Shown: positions 36,719 through 45,619 of the stretch, piece after piece | How positions within the stretch are numbered: position 1 is the stretch's first letter | How the letters are laid out: every line of letters starts with the position of its first letter | Assembly: GCA_965205685.1 (NCBI GenBank) | Contig: OZ242174.1 | Span: 1,785,000-1,848,999, forward strand | Length of the DNA: 64,000 nucleotides | Direction: 5' to 3' | Source: WTFY01 sp965205685 | Lineage (GTDB): Bacteria; Pseudomonadota; Gammaproteobacteria; UBA4575 | Position numbers and translations under genes: made by a program | The notes under the pieces: generated by a model | Told to the model about the DNA's origin: nothing | The model's input: the letters and a program-made list of their open reading frames with translations, nothing else | Database searches by the model: none

Positions 36719-37481
36719 GGATTTTCCTTTGGCTCACCCATCGCAAAAACTGTTCGGGGTGTGAAACAAACGGGGCATGCCCGGCCCGGGCAATGCGCTC
36801 GACCCGGGCATGCCGCCAAATGCGACTCGTATCCTCAGCGGTGCCTACTGGCAAAACCTGGTCCTCCTCGCCATGCAGCAAGTCCAGAGGCAGGTGCGAG
36901 AACCTGCCGTTTGTGCGCAGATCGACCTGCTCCAGCCATTTCAAACCCCAGGCGATATTCCCGACATGATTGGGCGAACTGGAAAGGGCGTTGCGTAATG
37001 CAACAAGCGTCGGTTTTGCGCGTTCACTGTTGATGGTCTGCAGCGAACAGAATTTTTGCAGGGTCCGCTGGGGAGCCTGCGTGAACTGTCTCGAAAAATC
37101 CAGCAGTTCCGTATGTGCCATGCCATGCGACCAGTCCGGTGTCGCGGTGAATCTTGGAGCGCTAGATACGAGCATCACATGGGCGACGCGATCAGGATAC
37201 TGTTTGGCATACAGCAAGGCCCACAGCCCTCCCAGGGACCAGCCCAACAGGGTGGCCACCGGTGGCAGCACATCGGACAGCAGCTGTATCCCCTGTCCGG
37301 GACTATAATCCCAGTGCACGGCGTGACTGTGTCCGTGTCCCGGAAGATCGACGCACCAGACCTGATGCTGCAAGCCCAGTTCACGAGTCACCTCTTGCCA
37401 GATTTTCGAACTCGACCCCCATCCATGCAACAATACAAGATTCGGACCTTGGCCAGATTTTGAAAAATACAGTTTCGACAC
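36711..37481 (-). CDS. bioH: Pimeloyl-ACP methyl ester carboxylesterase
   Basis: Alpha/beta hydrolase that removes the methyl ester to release pimeloyl-ACP. It has the oxyanion HGWG motif (LVLLHGWGSSSKIW), nucleophile elbow GWSLGG, and a C-terminal His in ARAGHAPFVSHPEQF. The start is a GTG at 37479-37481 with GAGG just upstream. The bioC overlap supports the call. Its start lies only 10 bases from the divergent plsY start. Confidence 0.92.
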   Translation of the reverse strand: MSKLYFSKSGQGPNLVLLHGWGSSSKIWQEVTRELGLQHQVWCVDLPGHGHSHAVHWDYSPGQGIQLLSDVLPPVATLLGWSLGGLWALLYAKQYPDRVAHVMLVSSAPRFTATPDWSHGMAHTELLDFSRQFTQAPQRTLQKFCSLQTINSERAKPTLVALRNALSSSPNHVGNIAWGLKWLEQVDLRTNGRFSHLPLDLLHGEEDQVLPVGTAEDTSRIWRHARVERIARAGHAPFVSHPEQFLRWVSQRKIHE

Positions 37482-37491
37482 AGTACCTCAG

Positions 37492-38094
37492 ATGGGTGTA
37501 ATTCTTCTCCAGATCGCAGTGGTCATTGCGGCATATCTACTGGGCTCAATCAACAGTGCAGTGCTGTCCAGCAAGGCCCTGCACCTGCCTGACCCGAGGA
37601 CCGCCGGATCCGGCAATCCCGGCGCCACCAATGTATTGCGCGTAGGCAGCAAATCGGCCGCAGCGATCACGCTGCTGGGCGATCTCCTGAAAGGCTATCT
37701 GCCGGTCCTGCTGACCACCATGCTCACGGACGACCCACGGCTGGTTGCGGCAGTGGGCCTGGCAGCACTGCTGGGCCATATCTACCCAGTCTATTATCGC
37801 TTTCAGGGCGGCAAAGGGGTAGCGACCACACTGGGTGTCCTGCTGGCCATGGACTGGCTGCTCGGCGTGCTGTGGGCCCTGGTCTGGCTGGCCACCGCCT
37901 TGGTGTTCCGGTATTCATCCGTGGCTGCCATGACCGCCATGTCGGTCACCCTGGGTCTCGTGCTTGTCACCCCTTCCGAACAGATGTGGACTGCCGGTGT
38001 CCTTGCGGTCATCACCGCCCTGATCTTCTGGCGGCATGTCAGCAACATCCGTGACCTGCTTGCAGGAAAGGAGGTCCGGCTGGGCGAGGATTAG
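37492..38094 (+). CDS. plsY: Acyl-phosphate glycerol-3-phosphate acyltransferase
   Basis: First acylation of glycerol-3-phosphate in membrane lipid synthesis, using acyl-phosphate from PlsX. It is a five-helix membrane protein of 200 residues with the three conserved loops: GSINSAV, SGNPGATNVLRVG and FQGGKGVATTLGV. No clear ribosome site precedes the ATG. It is adjacent to tsaD on the other strand, the common plsY/tsaD neighbourhood, with stops touching. Confidence 0.95.
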   Translation: MGVILLQIAVVIAAYLLGSINSAVLSSKALHLPDPRTAGSGNPGATNVLRVGSKSAAAITLLGDLLKGYLPVLLTTMLTDDPRLVAAVGLAALLGHIYPVYYRFQGGKGVATTLGVLLAMDWLLGVLWALVWLATALVFRYSSVAAMTAMSVTLGLVLVTPSEQMWTAGVLAVITALIFWRHVSNIRDLLAGKEVRLGED

Positions 38095-39105
38095 TCAGAC
38101 CTCCTCGAGAGCCCAGCGAGGCTGAACCCGGATACGCAGCGGCTCCTGGCTTCCGCTTTGCAACCTCAACAGGCCCAACTGCGCAACCATGGCAGCATTG
38201 TCCGTGCAGAATTCGAGTGCCGGAAAGATCACCGTTACGTCTTGCTCGCCAAGTCGCTGCATCAGCTGCTGGCGCAGCTTCTGGTTCGCACCGACGCCCC
38301 CGGCCACGACCAGCGTCTTCGCACCCGTGTGCTCGATTGCACGCGTGGACTTGATTCTCAGGGTGTCTACAACTGCGTCCTCGAAGGCTCGCGCCACATC
38401 GGCACGGGCCTGGTGATCCGGCTTTCCAAGTCCTTTCAGGGTGTTCAGTACATGGGTCTTCAGCCCGCTGAAACTGAAATCAAGCCCTGCACGGTTTACC
38501 ATCGGGCGGGGAAATACGAAACGCTCCGGGTCGCCCTGCTTGGCCAGCTTCTGGATCTGCGGCCCACCCGGGTAGCCGAGACCCAGCATCAACGCCACTT
38601 TGTCGAAGGCCTCACCGACGGCATCATCAATGCTCTCTCCCAGCACGGCATAGTGCGCAACCGAGCGGACCTCGACCAGCAGGGTGTGTCCTCCCGAGAC
38701 CAGCAATGCCACGTACGGGCAGGCGGGGGCAACGTCCTCAAGCAGGGGTGCCAGCAGATGGGCCTCCATGTGATGAACCGCCACGGCAGGCTTGTCTAGT
38801 GCGAAGGCCAGACTGCGGCCCAGTCCAGCACCTACCATCAGGGCTCCCATCAATCCCGGCCCCGAGGTATAGGCCACGGCATCGATATCCTCTTTCAGAG
38901 ACAGTCGCGCCGTGTGCATTGCAGTCTGAATCAGGGGTCCGAGCTTTCGGATATGATCGCGTGAGGCCAGTTCCGGAACTACGCCCCCGTATTCGCTGTG
39001 CAAGGCAGACTGCGAATACAGACGGTGGGCCAGCAGTCCCTGGCGTTCACAGATCACGGCAACGGCGGTTTCGTCGCAAGAGGTTTCAATACCCAGTACT
39101 CGCAT
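38095..39105 (-). CDS. tsaD: tRNA threonylcarbamoyladenosine synthesis protein
   Basis: Transfers threonylcarbamoyl to A37 of ANN-decoding tRNAs. It begins MRVLGIETSCDETAVAV. Metal-binding histidines are in HHMEAHLLAP, with LLVSGGHT and the nucleotide motif GGVGANQKLRQQL. The start ATG at 39103-39105 is set by the conserved N-terminus; the frame runs 32 codons further upstream without similarity. The 336-residue length is normal. It is divergent from rpsU, as in many gammaproteobacteria. Confidence 0.96.
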   Translation of the reverse strand: MRVLGIETSCDETAVAVICERQGLLAHRLYSQSALHSEYGGVVPELASRDHIRKLGPLIQTAMHTARLSLKEDIDAVAYTSGPGLMGALMVGAGLGRSLAFALDKPAVAVHHMEAHLLAPLLEDVAPACPYVALLVSGGHTLLVEVRSVAHYAVLGESIDDAVGEAFDKVALMLGLGYPGGPQIQKLAKQGDPERFVFPRPMVNRAGLDFSFSGLKTHVLNTLKGLGKPDHQARADVARAFEDAVVDTLRIKSTRAIEHTGAKTLVVAGGVGANQKLRQQLMQRLGEQDVTVIFPALEFCTDNAAMVAQLGLLRLQSGSQEPLRIRVQPRWALEEV

Positions 39106-39272
39106 GCAGACAGCTTGGTGTGATTCGTTTCGGCAAACATAGCATGTATTTTGTCGGCTGTTCACAGAACCTGTAGCAAGGCACGAAAGAATGGATTTCA
39201 CTTTCCCTGGTCTGGTTTGCAGTCCAAATCGCTCATCATTAGTCTCCTTTTGCCATGCAAATAATACCTTTC

Positions 39273-39380
39273 ATGAAGAAACCGCTTTCACTTGCTTTTG
39301 AAACAATCGTCAAATGGTTCACGTGGACTGTTTTCCTCCTTGGCATGGTCATACTCATGGAAAATCTACTAAATCCTTGA
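39273..39380 (+). CDS. Possible single-helix small membrane protein
   Basis: A 35-codon frame (MKKPLSLAFETIVKWFTWTV then a hydrophobic end). It has two N-terminal lysines followed by an amphipathic start and one likely transmembrane helix. An in-frame ATG at 39255 would make it 41 residues. There is no good ribosome site before either start, so it may be chance, but the composition is typical of bacterial one-helix microproteins. Confidence 0.25.
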   Translation: MKKPLSLAFETIVKWFTWTVFLLGMVILMENLLNP

Positions 39381-39415
39381 GAGAACCGAATAGATTGTTT
39401 TTGCTCAAAATATAT

Positions 39416-39443
39416 TTGAAATATAGGAACCTGCCGGTATAAT
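39416..39443 (+). promoter_or_regulatory. Sigma-70 promoter for rpsU
   Basis: -35 box TTGAAA (39416-39421), 16-base spacer, perfect -10 TATAAT (39438-39443), 46 bases before the rpsU ATG, in an AT-rich stretch. This is the clearest vegetative promoter in the window. Confidence 0.75.
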
Positions 39444-39489
39444 CGCGGTTCTTTTTGGTTTGAGCATCTCAGGATCAGGACAGTATTGA

Positions 39490-39705
39490 ATGCCCGGTGT
39501 ACGTGTAAAAGAAAATGAACCGTTCGACTTTGCCTTGCGGCGATTTCGACGCTCCTGCGAAAAAGCGGGAATCATTACTGAAGTACGCCGACGCGAATAC
39601 TATGAAAAGCCTACCGAGGTCCGCAAACGCAAAGCGGCAGCTGCGGTCAAGCGCAACCTGAAGCGCGTAGCACGAACCAGCCTGCGGCGACGGCGACTTT
39701 ACTGA
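39490..39705 (+). CDS. rpsU: 30S ribosomal protein S21
   Basis: A 71-residue S21: MPGVRVKENEPFDFALRRF through to the arginine-rich end RTSLRRRRLY. An AGGA ribosome site precedes the ATG. In many relatives rpsU, dnaG and rpoD form one operon; here hemE follows and dnaG-rpoD are about 20 kb downstream. Confidence 0.97.
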   Translation: MPGVRVKENEPFDFALRRFRRSCEKAGIITEVRRREYYEKPTEVRKRKAAAAVKRNLKRVARTSLRRRRLY

Positions 39706-39817
39706 ATCCCTTCAGAGCCGTAACCCGGATGATATGCCCGCACTGCGGGTGTGCGATGGACAGCGAACGGCTTCGCTCTGGTTCTAAATCCCTGTTTGCC
39801 GCTATACTCAAAGCGCC

Positions 39818-40879
39818 ATGCCGCCCCTACAAAACGATGTCCTGATCCGGGCACTGCTCAAAGAACCGGTCCCGCGTACACCCCTGTGGATCATGCGCCA
39901 AGCGGGCCGCTATCTGCCAGAATACCGGGCCACACGCAAGCGAGCCGGCGGATTCCTGACCCTTTGCAAAACTCCGGAACTGGCGTGTGAGGTCACGCTG
40001 CAGCCGGTGGAACGCTTCGATCTCGATGCGGCAATCCTGTTTTCGGATATCCTGACCATTCCGGACGCGATGGGACTGGGCCTTTCCTTCAGTGAAGGTG
40101 AGGGACCGCGGTTTTCAAGACCCGTATCAAGCATGAAAGACGTGGAGCGCATCGCCCGCACCCGACCCATGGAAGGCCTGGGATACGTGTGCGATGCAGT
40201 GCGCATGATCCGGCATGAACTGAACGGACGGGTTCCGTTGATCGGCTTTACCGGCAGTCCGTGGACGCTTGCAACCTACATGGTGGAGGGCGAAACCAGC
40301 CGCGAGTTCCGCAAAATCAAGAGCCTGCTCTACACCCAGCCGGACATACTTGAACGCCTGCTCGAGATTCTGAGTCAGGTGACTGCCGACTATCTGTCGG
40401 CCCAGATACACGCTGGGGCACAGGCCGTGATGGTTTTTGACACCTGGGGCGGCGTGCTATCGCGGGATGCCTACCTGAAATACTCCCTGGGACCCATGCA
40501 GCACATTGTCTCGGAACTGTTACGACTCGAGACGCCAAACACGGTTCCGATCATTTTGTTCACCAAGGGCGTCGGGCATGAATTGGTAGATTTGGCGTCG
40601 AGCGGATGCCATGCGGTGGGGGTCGACTGGACTACGGAACTGGATCAGGCCCGGGCGCAGGTTGGCTCAAAAGTCGCGTTGCAAGGCAACCTGGATCCGG
40701 CCGTATTGTATGCTCCGGACCCGGTCATTCGACGTGAAGTGCAGAGCGTGCTGAAAAAATACGGCAAGGGCAGCGGCCACGTCTTCAACCTGGGCCATGG
40801 CATACAGCAATTTGTGAACCCGGACAAAGTCACGGTGCTGGTGGATGCGGTCAAGGAGTTCAGTCCCGCCTATCACTAG
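39818..40879 (+). CDS. hemE: Uroporphyrinogen decarboxylase
   Basis: Removes four carboxyl groups from uroporphyrinogen III in haem synthesis. It has the N-terminal signature PLWIMRQAGRYLPEYR, the catalytic Asp region FDLDAAILFSDIL, IGFTGSPWTLATYM and the C-terminal FNLGHGI. The 353-residue length is normal. Its TAG stop and that of the convergent next gene share a CTAG palindrome (40876-40879). Confidence 0.97.
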   Translation: MPPLQNDVLIRALLKEPVPRTPLWIMRQAGRYLPEYRATRKRAGGFLTLCKTPELACEVTLQPVERFDLDAAILFSDILTIPDAMGLGLSFSEGEGPRFSRPVSSMKDVERIARTRPMEGLGYVCDAVRMIRHELNGRVPLIGFTGSPWTLATYMVEGETSREFRKIKSLLYTQPDILERLLEILSQVTADYLSAQIHAGAQAVMVFDTWGGVLSRDAYLKYSLGPMQHIVSELLRLETPNTVPIILFTKGVGHELVDLASSGCHAVGVDWTTELDQARAQVGSKVALQGNLDPAVLYAPDPVIRREVQSVLKKYGKGSGHVFNLGHGIQQFVNPDKVTVLVDAVKEFSPAYH

Positions 40880-41478
40880 CTGCGGGCTTGCCCGAGCAGA
40901 CTGGCGAGCGCCTTTCCGTTTATCCTTTGCGCACTGCGATGGTTCGTCTTGCTTTTCGGAGGCTGGTGCTGCTGCCGCAAGCTAAAGACAGTGATGTCGA
41001 TTTCGTGCTCACGATACGCGAACACCAAAACCGGCAGGCAGGTGTAGTGACGGTTTTGCCTGAAATGCCGGTCTGCCAACCGGACGATCAGGCCGCGTCG
41101 CTGCAGCACTGCCAGGACTTCTTCGGGGCAATCACAGGAGACATGCAGGCTGATCGGTGTTTCTGCACCCGCAGTGCCTTCCAGCACGGGGCCGGTCAGG
41201 TAGGGGTGATACGGAGTCAGCCAGTTCATCACGGTCAGTGCCGTACATCGCAGGCTCCGAAGAATTCCCTCATGGTCCGGTAAAAAAGTCCGTGCAAATG
41301 AACGGATGGCAGACTCGATCTCGACATTGCTGGGCAACGCCACGCCCTGCAATGCATGCAAGCGTTCGCGGGCCTTGCACTTGGCTTTCTGGTAGTCGTG
41401 CACCCCTTCGCTGACAATGATCCTGGCAGCCTCCTGGGCGAGCTTTTGCCGAAGCCGGTCCTGTTTTCTTACAGCCAC
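40876..41478 (-). CDS. Conserved hypothetical, possible nucleotidyltransferase-like
   Basis: A 200-residue protein I recognise only as resembling conserved gammaproteobacterial proteins sometimes labelled nucleotidyltransferase-like. A basic helical N-terminus (RKQDRLRQKLAQEAARIIV) is followed by a middle domain and a segment EIDITVFSLRQ near the end. There is no clear GSxxxxD catalytic motif, so activity is not assured. The gene sits 6 bases downstream of mrcA on the same strand, suggesting co-transcription. Function unknown. Confidence 0.75.
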   Translation of the reverse strand: MAVRKQDRLRQKLAQEAARIIVSEGVHDYQKAKCKARERLHALQGVALPSNVEIESAIRSFARTFLPDHEGILRSLRCTALTVMNWLTPYHPYLTGPVLEGTAGAETPISLHVSCDCPEEVLAVLQRRGLIVRLADRHFRQNRHYTCLPVLVFAYREHEIDITVFSLRQQHQPPKSKTNHRSAQRINGKALASLLGQARS

Positions 41479-41484
41479 AATTCT

Positions 41485-43929
41485 TTAAAAAAGCTGTTCT
41501 GGAGTTTCCATCCCCTCGTCATTTCGCGGATACGTCGGCGGTGTGCCGGACCCGGAACCCTCGGCCGGAACATACCCCATGCGGAAGGTCTCCTCGATAC
41601 CCTGCTCATTGCCCGGATCCACCCGCTGTCCAGTAGTAGGGTCGATGCGCACACTGACGATCGTCTCCGGTCGCTTCAGTTTGTTTTCCGGCTTGCCCTG
41701 AAGGGCAGCGCGCATGAATTCGATCCATATCGGTAATGCCGTGACGCTCCCAACTTCCTTGCGTCCGAGCGGCTTGTGCTGATCAAACCCCACCCAGGCA
41801 ATCGCCACAATATCACCATTGAAACCACAGAACCACGCATCCCTCTGTTCGTTCGTTGTGCCCGTTTTACCAGCAAGATCACTGCGACCCAGCTGGCGCG
41901 CGCGCCTGCCTGTGCCACTCTGTATGACATCACGCATCATGCTCACCATCTGATAGGCGTTCTCTTTGGGCAGCACGCGCTCCGCGACCCGCATGCCCAG
42001 CTCTGCTGCCCCATCCTCGCCGATGATTTCCTCGCCACTGCTATACAGCTGTTGCTGCAAGTCCAGACAGTCTGCCTCGCATACCATCAGGGGACTGGAG
42101 CGAAACAGAACTTCACCCCTGACGTCTTCGATCCTTTCGATCACGAACGGTTCGACATAGTGACCGCCATTGGCAAACACAGCATAGCCTCGAGCCATCT
42201 CCATAGGCGTCGCTACACCGGAACCCAGTGCCAGGGACAAGCCTTGGGGCAGTTGCTCCGGACCAAAACCAAAGTTGGTGATGTGCTGCTCGGTGTAACG
42301 GTGGCCCACGCTTCGCAGCACACGGATTGAAACCATGTTGCGGGACTTCACCAAGGCCTCGCGAAGGCGGGTCGGTCCGAAAAACTTGCCGCTGTAATTT
42401 TTAGGGCGCCAAGCACTCTCGAGGCCACTGCCATCATGCACCACCGGGGCATCGTTGATAATACTGGCAGGCGTGAAGCCTGACTCAAGTGCGGCTGAAT
42501 AGATAAACGGCTTGAAACTTGAGCCGGGCTGACGTTTCGCCTGGGTGACGCGATTGAATTTGCTGTGCAGGTAATCGTACCCGCCGACCAGAGCCAGCAC
42601 ACTGCCGTTTTGAGGGTCGATCGCGACGAAGGCCCCGGCCGCCTCGGGAATCTGGCTTAGTGTCCATTCGCCAGTAGCTGCCCGGGCGATCCGGATCACA
42701 TCCCCCGGCGCAAGCACTCCGGTGAAGTCTTCCGGTACCTCCCCCATGGTATTTTCGCTGATATAGGGCCTGGCCCACTTGGCCTGGTCGATCGAAACCA
42801 CGGCAAACTGCTGCTCACCCAGATACGCCTCGATTTCCAAGGACTCCACCCGGGTCACCACGGCTGGCATTAACCCTCCAATCAGATCCATGTCCAGAAT
42901 CACCTCATCCAGCTTTTCAAACGCAATCTGGTTCATGTCATCGCCTGTAAACCCCAGTTCCAGATGGGACTCCGCACCCCGCCAGCCATGACGCCGGTCA
43001 TAGGCGTGCAACCCTTTTCTCAAGGCCAGCTGGGCCTGGCGCTGGAGTTTGCTGTTGATCGTCGTGTACACGCGGTAGCCCTTGGTATAGGCCTCGGCCC
43101 CGTATTCCCCGAACATCTGCGCGCGTGCCATCTCTCCAATGTACGGGGCATTCATCTCGACCCTCGGGTAGTGGACCGATGCGCTTACCGGCTCATCCAG
43201 CATCTTGTGATAGGCATCATCATCAATGAATTCAAGCTTGTGCATTCTGCCGAGCACATAATTGCGGCGAATGACGGCACGCTCGGGGTTGACGATCGGG
43301 TTAAACCTCGAAGGGGCCTTGGGCAGTCCAGCAATCATGGCGATCTGTGCAAGATTCAGATCATGCACGCTGCGCCCGTAATAGACCTCGGCCGCTGCAC
43401 CCACACCGTAGGCCCGGTTCCCCAAGTAGATCTTGTTCAGGTACAGCTCGAGGATTTCGTTTTTGTTGAACTCGTGCTCGATCCTGAGGGCCAGGAAAAT
43501 TTCCTTGAGTTTGCGTCGGTAGGTACGCTCGTTGTCCAGAAAGAAGTTCCGGGCTAACTGCATCGTGACGGTACTGCCACCCTGTCGTTTTTCTCCGGTC
43601 AGCAATACATAAAGCGCAGCACGGGCCAGACCCTGATAATCAACCCCCAGGTGCTCGTAAAAGCGGTCATCCTCGGCGGCAAGAAATGCCTGAACCAGCA
43701 ATTCCGGGATCTCATCCACCCCCAGGGGTTCACGCCTTTGTTCTCCATACACGGCAATCAGCTTGCCATCCCGGCTATACACCTTGAGTGGCACCTGCAG
43801 TTCCACGTCCCTGAGCACGGCCACCCCAGGCAGGGAAGGTGCCAGGTAGATGTAGGTGGCGAGTACTGCCACAATGATGGCAAGAAAAGCCCCAAGCGCA
43901 AGGCGCAAAAGCTTCAGGAGATGGGCCAT
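41485..43929 (-). CDS. mrcA: Penicillin-binding protein 1A
   Basis: Bifunctional peptidoglycan glycosyltransferase/transpeptidase. An N-terminal membrane anchor (about 5-28) is followed by the GT51 domain with EDDRFYEHLGVDYQG and RKLKEIFLALRIE, an OB-like insert (about 310-420), then the transpeptidase with catalytic SSFK (in PGSSFKPFIYSAALE), SRN-type KSRNMVS and KTGTT. The length of 814 residues is typical. It is on the minus strand, with a 500-base gap before the divergent ACP gene. Confidence 0.96.
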   Translation of the reverse strand: MAHLLKLLRLALGAFLAIIVAVLATYIYLAPSLPGVAVLRDVELQVPLKVYSRDGKLIAVYGEQRREPLGVDEIPELLVQAFLAAEDDRFYEHLGVDYQGLARAALYVLLTGEKRQGGSTVTMQLARNFFLDNERTYRRKLKEIFLALRIEHEFNKNEILELYLNKIYLGNRAYGVGAAAEVYYGRSVHDLNLAQIAMIAGLPKAPSRFNPIVNPERAVIRRNYVLGRMHKLEFIDDDAYHKMLDEPVSASVHYPRVEMNAPYIGEMARAQMFGEYGAEAYTKGYRVYTTINSKLQRQAQLALRKGLHAYDRRHGWRGAESHLELGFTGDDMNQIAFEKLDEVILDMDLIGGLMPAVVTRVESLEIEAYLGEQQFAVVSIDQAKWARPYISENTMGEVPEDFTGVLAPGDVIRIARAATGEWTLSQIPEAAGAFVAIDPQNGSVLALVGGYDYLHSKFNRVTQAKRQPGSSFKPFIYSAALESGFTPASIINDAPVVHDGSGLESAWRPKNYSGKFFGPTRLREALVKSRNMVSIRVLRSVGHRYTEQHITNFGFGPEQLPQGLSLALGSGVATPMEMARGYAVFANGGHYVEPFVIERIEDVRGEVLFRSSPLMVCEADCLDLQQQLYSSGEEIIGEDGAAELGMRVAERVLPKENAYQMVSMMRDVIQSGTGRRARQLGRSDLAGKTGTTNEQRDAWFCGFNGDIVAIAWVGFDQHKPLGRKEVGSVTALPIWIEFMRAALQGKPENKLKRPETIVSVRIDPTTGQRVDPGNEQGIEETFRMGYVPAEGSGSGTPPTYPRNDEGMETPEQLF

Positions 43930-44426
43930 GAGTCCTGGAGGGGAAAGCGACCGCCTGACATCATTGCGCCTGACGCAGGATCCCGGGCCAGACGGTGGGC
44001 CGAAGCCGTATGGCTTCCTTCCTCATTCACCGGTACAGACATACGGACTCCCGCCAATCTTGACGAATCAATTCAGATGGACTGCGCTCCCCGACCCAGG
44101 CAGTTTCCTGTTCTGTCATTGTAAGTGAAAGCCCCTGACAAGTCATGACACGGGCAGGCGTTGTCGGGAAACGACAGCAGCCTACATAGGTATAGACGCA
44201 TACCGGCAATATCCGTTCAAAAATGTGCACAAAAAGATGCAAAAATTTCGAAAGCATGCCCCGAGAAGCGTATGTGGCCAATAGTCACTGCCGGAATCGA
44301 TTCCGTGGCATGTCTGCCCAGAGTCACCGGCGACGTGCACTTGCCCTTGTCTGAAAACGTGCCTGCACCTAAAATACCGGTCTGTCTACACCAAAAACCA
44401 ACTAAAACAATCAGGAGAATCTCATC
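43930..44426. other. Intergenic region between mrcA and the ACP gene
   Basis: About 500 bases between divergent genes. It holds a promoter candidate for the ACP gene near its right end and a 7-bp hairpin at 44160-44178 (GTTGTCG/CGACAGC, 5-base loop, no T run). Its function is unknown. Short reading frames here show no family similarity. Confidence 0.55.
44347..44375 (+). promoter_or_regulatory. Candidate sigma-70 promoter for the ACP/PPTase genes
   Basis: TTGTCT (44347-44352), exactly 17 bases, then TAAAAT (44370-44375), 52 bases before the ACP ATG. This is a good match in spacing and a fair match in sequence. Confidence 0.5.
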
Positions 44427-44657
44427 ATGTCCTCAACAGAAGACCGCCTCATGGCACTAGCAAATGAAAATCTGGATACTGGCAGGGAACCGGATATGGA
44501 CACCCGCTTTGGTGACTCTGGTGTGTCCTCTGTGGATGCCGTCGCCTTCATCAAGAAGGTCAGCCAGGAATTCGGAGTGACAGTCCCTCCTGAAGACTTC
44601 TCCCAGTTCCAGTCTCTGCGGGAACTGGCCGCCTATCTGGATTCAAACTCCGGGTAA
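44427..44657 (+). CDS. Discrete acyl carrier protein
   Basis: A 76-residue carrier protein. FGDSGVSSVDAVAFI marks helix II, with Ser35 as the likely phosphopantetheine site; the usual DSL is SSV here, so this is not the housekeeping AcpP. Acidic residues are spread throughout, as in ACPs. AGGAG lies 8 bases before the ATG. It stands near a Sfp-type phosphopantetheinyl transferase and the large PKS, and may serve the PKS second KS, which has no own downstream ACP. Confidence 0.85.
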   Translation: MSSTEDRLMALANENLDTGREPDMDTRFGDSGVSSVDAVAFIKKVSQEFGVTVPPEDFSQFQSLRELAAYLDSNSG

Positions 44658-44797
44658 ACCTTTTCCGGTTCAGGGATGTAGGCAGAACTGCATCCGGATA
44701 TCGTGGTGCACGTGTGCCCTAGTTCCCAGGCCGGGACAAACGCAGACACTGCGATGGTCATGGACAATCGGGGCACCGTACAACGTGACTCGACCCT

Positions 44798-45535
44798 GTG
44801 CCCCTGAAGGTGAGCACGCACAAGGAATTGGCCACCGCAACAAATGACTGGTGGCATCCGTACAGGAAAACCCGGGATACCACAATTTTTCATGTGGACC
44901 TGCGGCCTCACAACACTCGTGAGGCCGAGGCGCTGGAGTGGCTGGATTCCGAGGAACAGGCACGTTGGCACCGGTTTCGCCATGTCCGCGCCCGGTATGA
45001 ATTCAGCTTGTGCCGTGCAGCATTGCGTGCGATTCTCTGCAAACATCTCGACTGCCGCAACGAACAACTCGCCTTTGGGACATCGAAATACGGAAAACCC
45101 CATGCCCTGGTGGATGGAGAACAAGAGGGCATCGGTTTCAACGTCAGCCACAGCCACCAGCACGGGCTGGTAGCGCTTGCCCTGCATGGACGTGTCGGAG
45201 TGGACGTGGAAGAACGGAACATGCAACAGAACCTGGATGAAGATATTCAGTCGGTATTTACCCCGAACGAGCGTGAGGACCTTGCTGCGACCCACGGCCC
45301 GCAGAAAATCCACTTGTTTTTCCGCCTGTGGACGATGAAAGAAGCATTGCTCAAGGCACTGGGTACGGGATTCTCGCTGGACATGTCAGGAATCGAAATT
45401 CCGAAAACCCTGCGCCAGGAGATGAATGCAGGCGAATTCTGCTTCCCTCAGCTGCCGCAAGTCCGGTGGTGGCTTGAATCCCTGGATGACCCGAATTTTG
45501 CCGCAGCCCTGGCACATGAACTTAACCCGGTGTGA
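44798..45535 (+). CDS. 4'-phosphopantetheinyl transferase (Sfp type)
   Basis: Attaches the CoA-derived phosphopantetheine arm to carrier domains. It has FGTSKYGKPHAL and FNVSHSHQHGLVAL, the magnesium site VGVDVEERN, and the family motif LFFRLWTMKEALLKALG. The 245-residue length is typical of two-lobed Sfp enzymes that activate PKS carriers. The start is a GTG at 44798; a second GTG at 44810 is possible. It follows the ACP gene after 140 bases. Probable partners are the ACP and the PKS ACP domain. Confidence 0.9.
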   Translation: MPLKVSTHKELATATNDWWHPYRKTRDTTIFHVDLRPHNTREAEALEWLDSEEQARWHRFRHVRARYEFSLCRAALRAILCKHLDCRNEQLAFGTSKYGKPHALVDGEQEGIGFNVSHSHQHGLVALALHGRVGVDVEERNMQQNLDEDIQSVFTPNEREDLAATHGPQKIHLFFRLWTMKEALLKALGTGFSLDMSGIEIPKTLRQEMNAGEFCFPQLPQVRWWLESLDDPNFAAALAHELNPV

Positions 45536-45619
45536 TGCCGCCCCGGAAAACGAACCAAGCGATTCGGTCCGGTCTTTTGAACCTGATAAAACGAGAATGC
45601 GACCTGCCTCATAAGGATC

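Larger units (their letters stand above)
39106..39489. other. tsaD-rpsU intergenic region
   Basis: About 380 bases between divergent tsaD and rpsU. The right half is strongly AT-rich and carries the rpsU promoter. A possible small membrane-protein frame lies at 39273-39380. I saw nothing else. Confidence 0.6.

Noticed and set aside
39733..39760. CCCGC/GCGGG hairpin after rpsU as a terminator
   Set aside because: It has a three-base loop and no following T run; hemE may be read from the same transcript.
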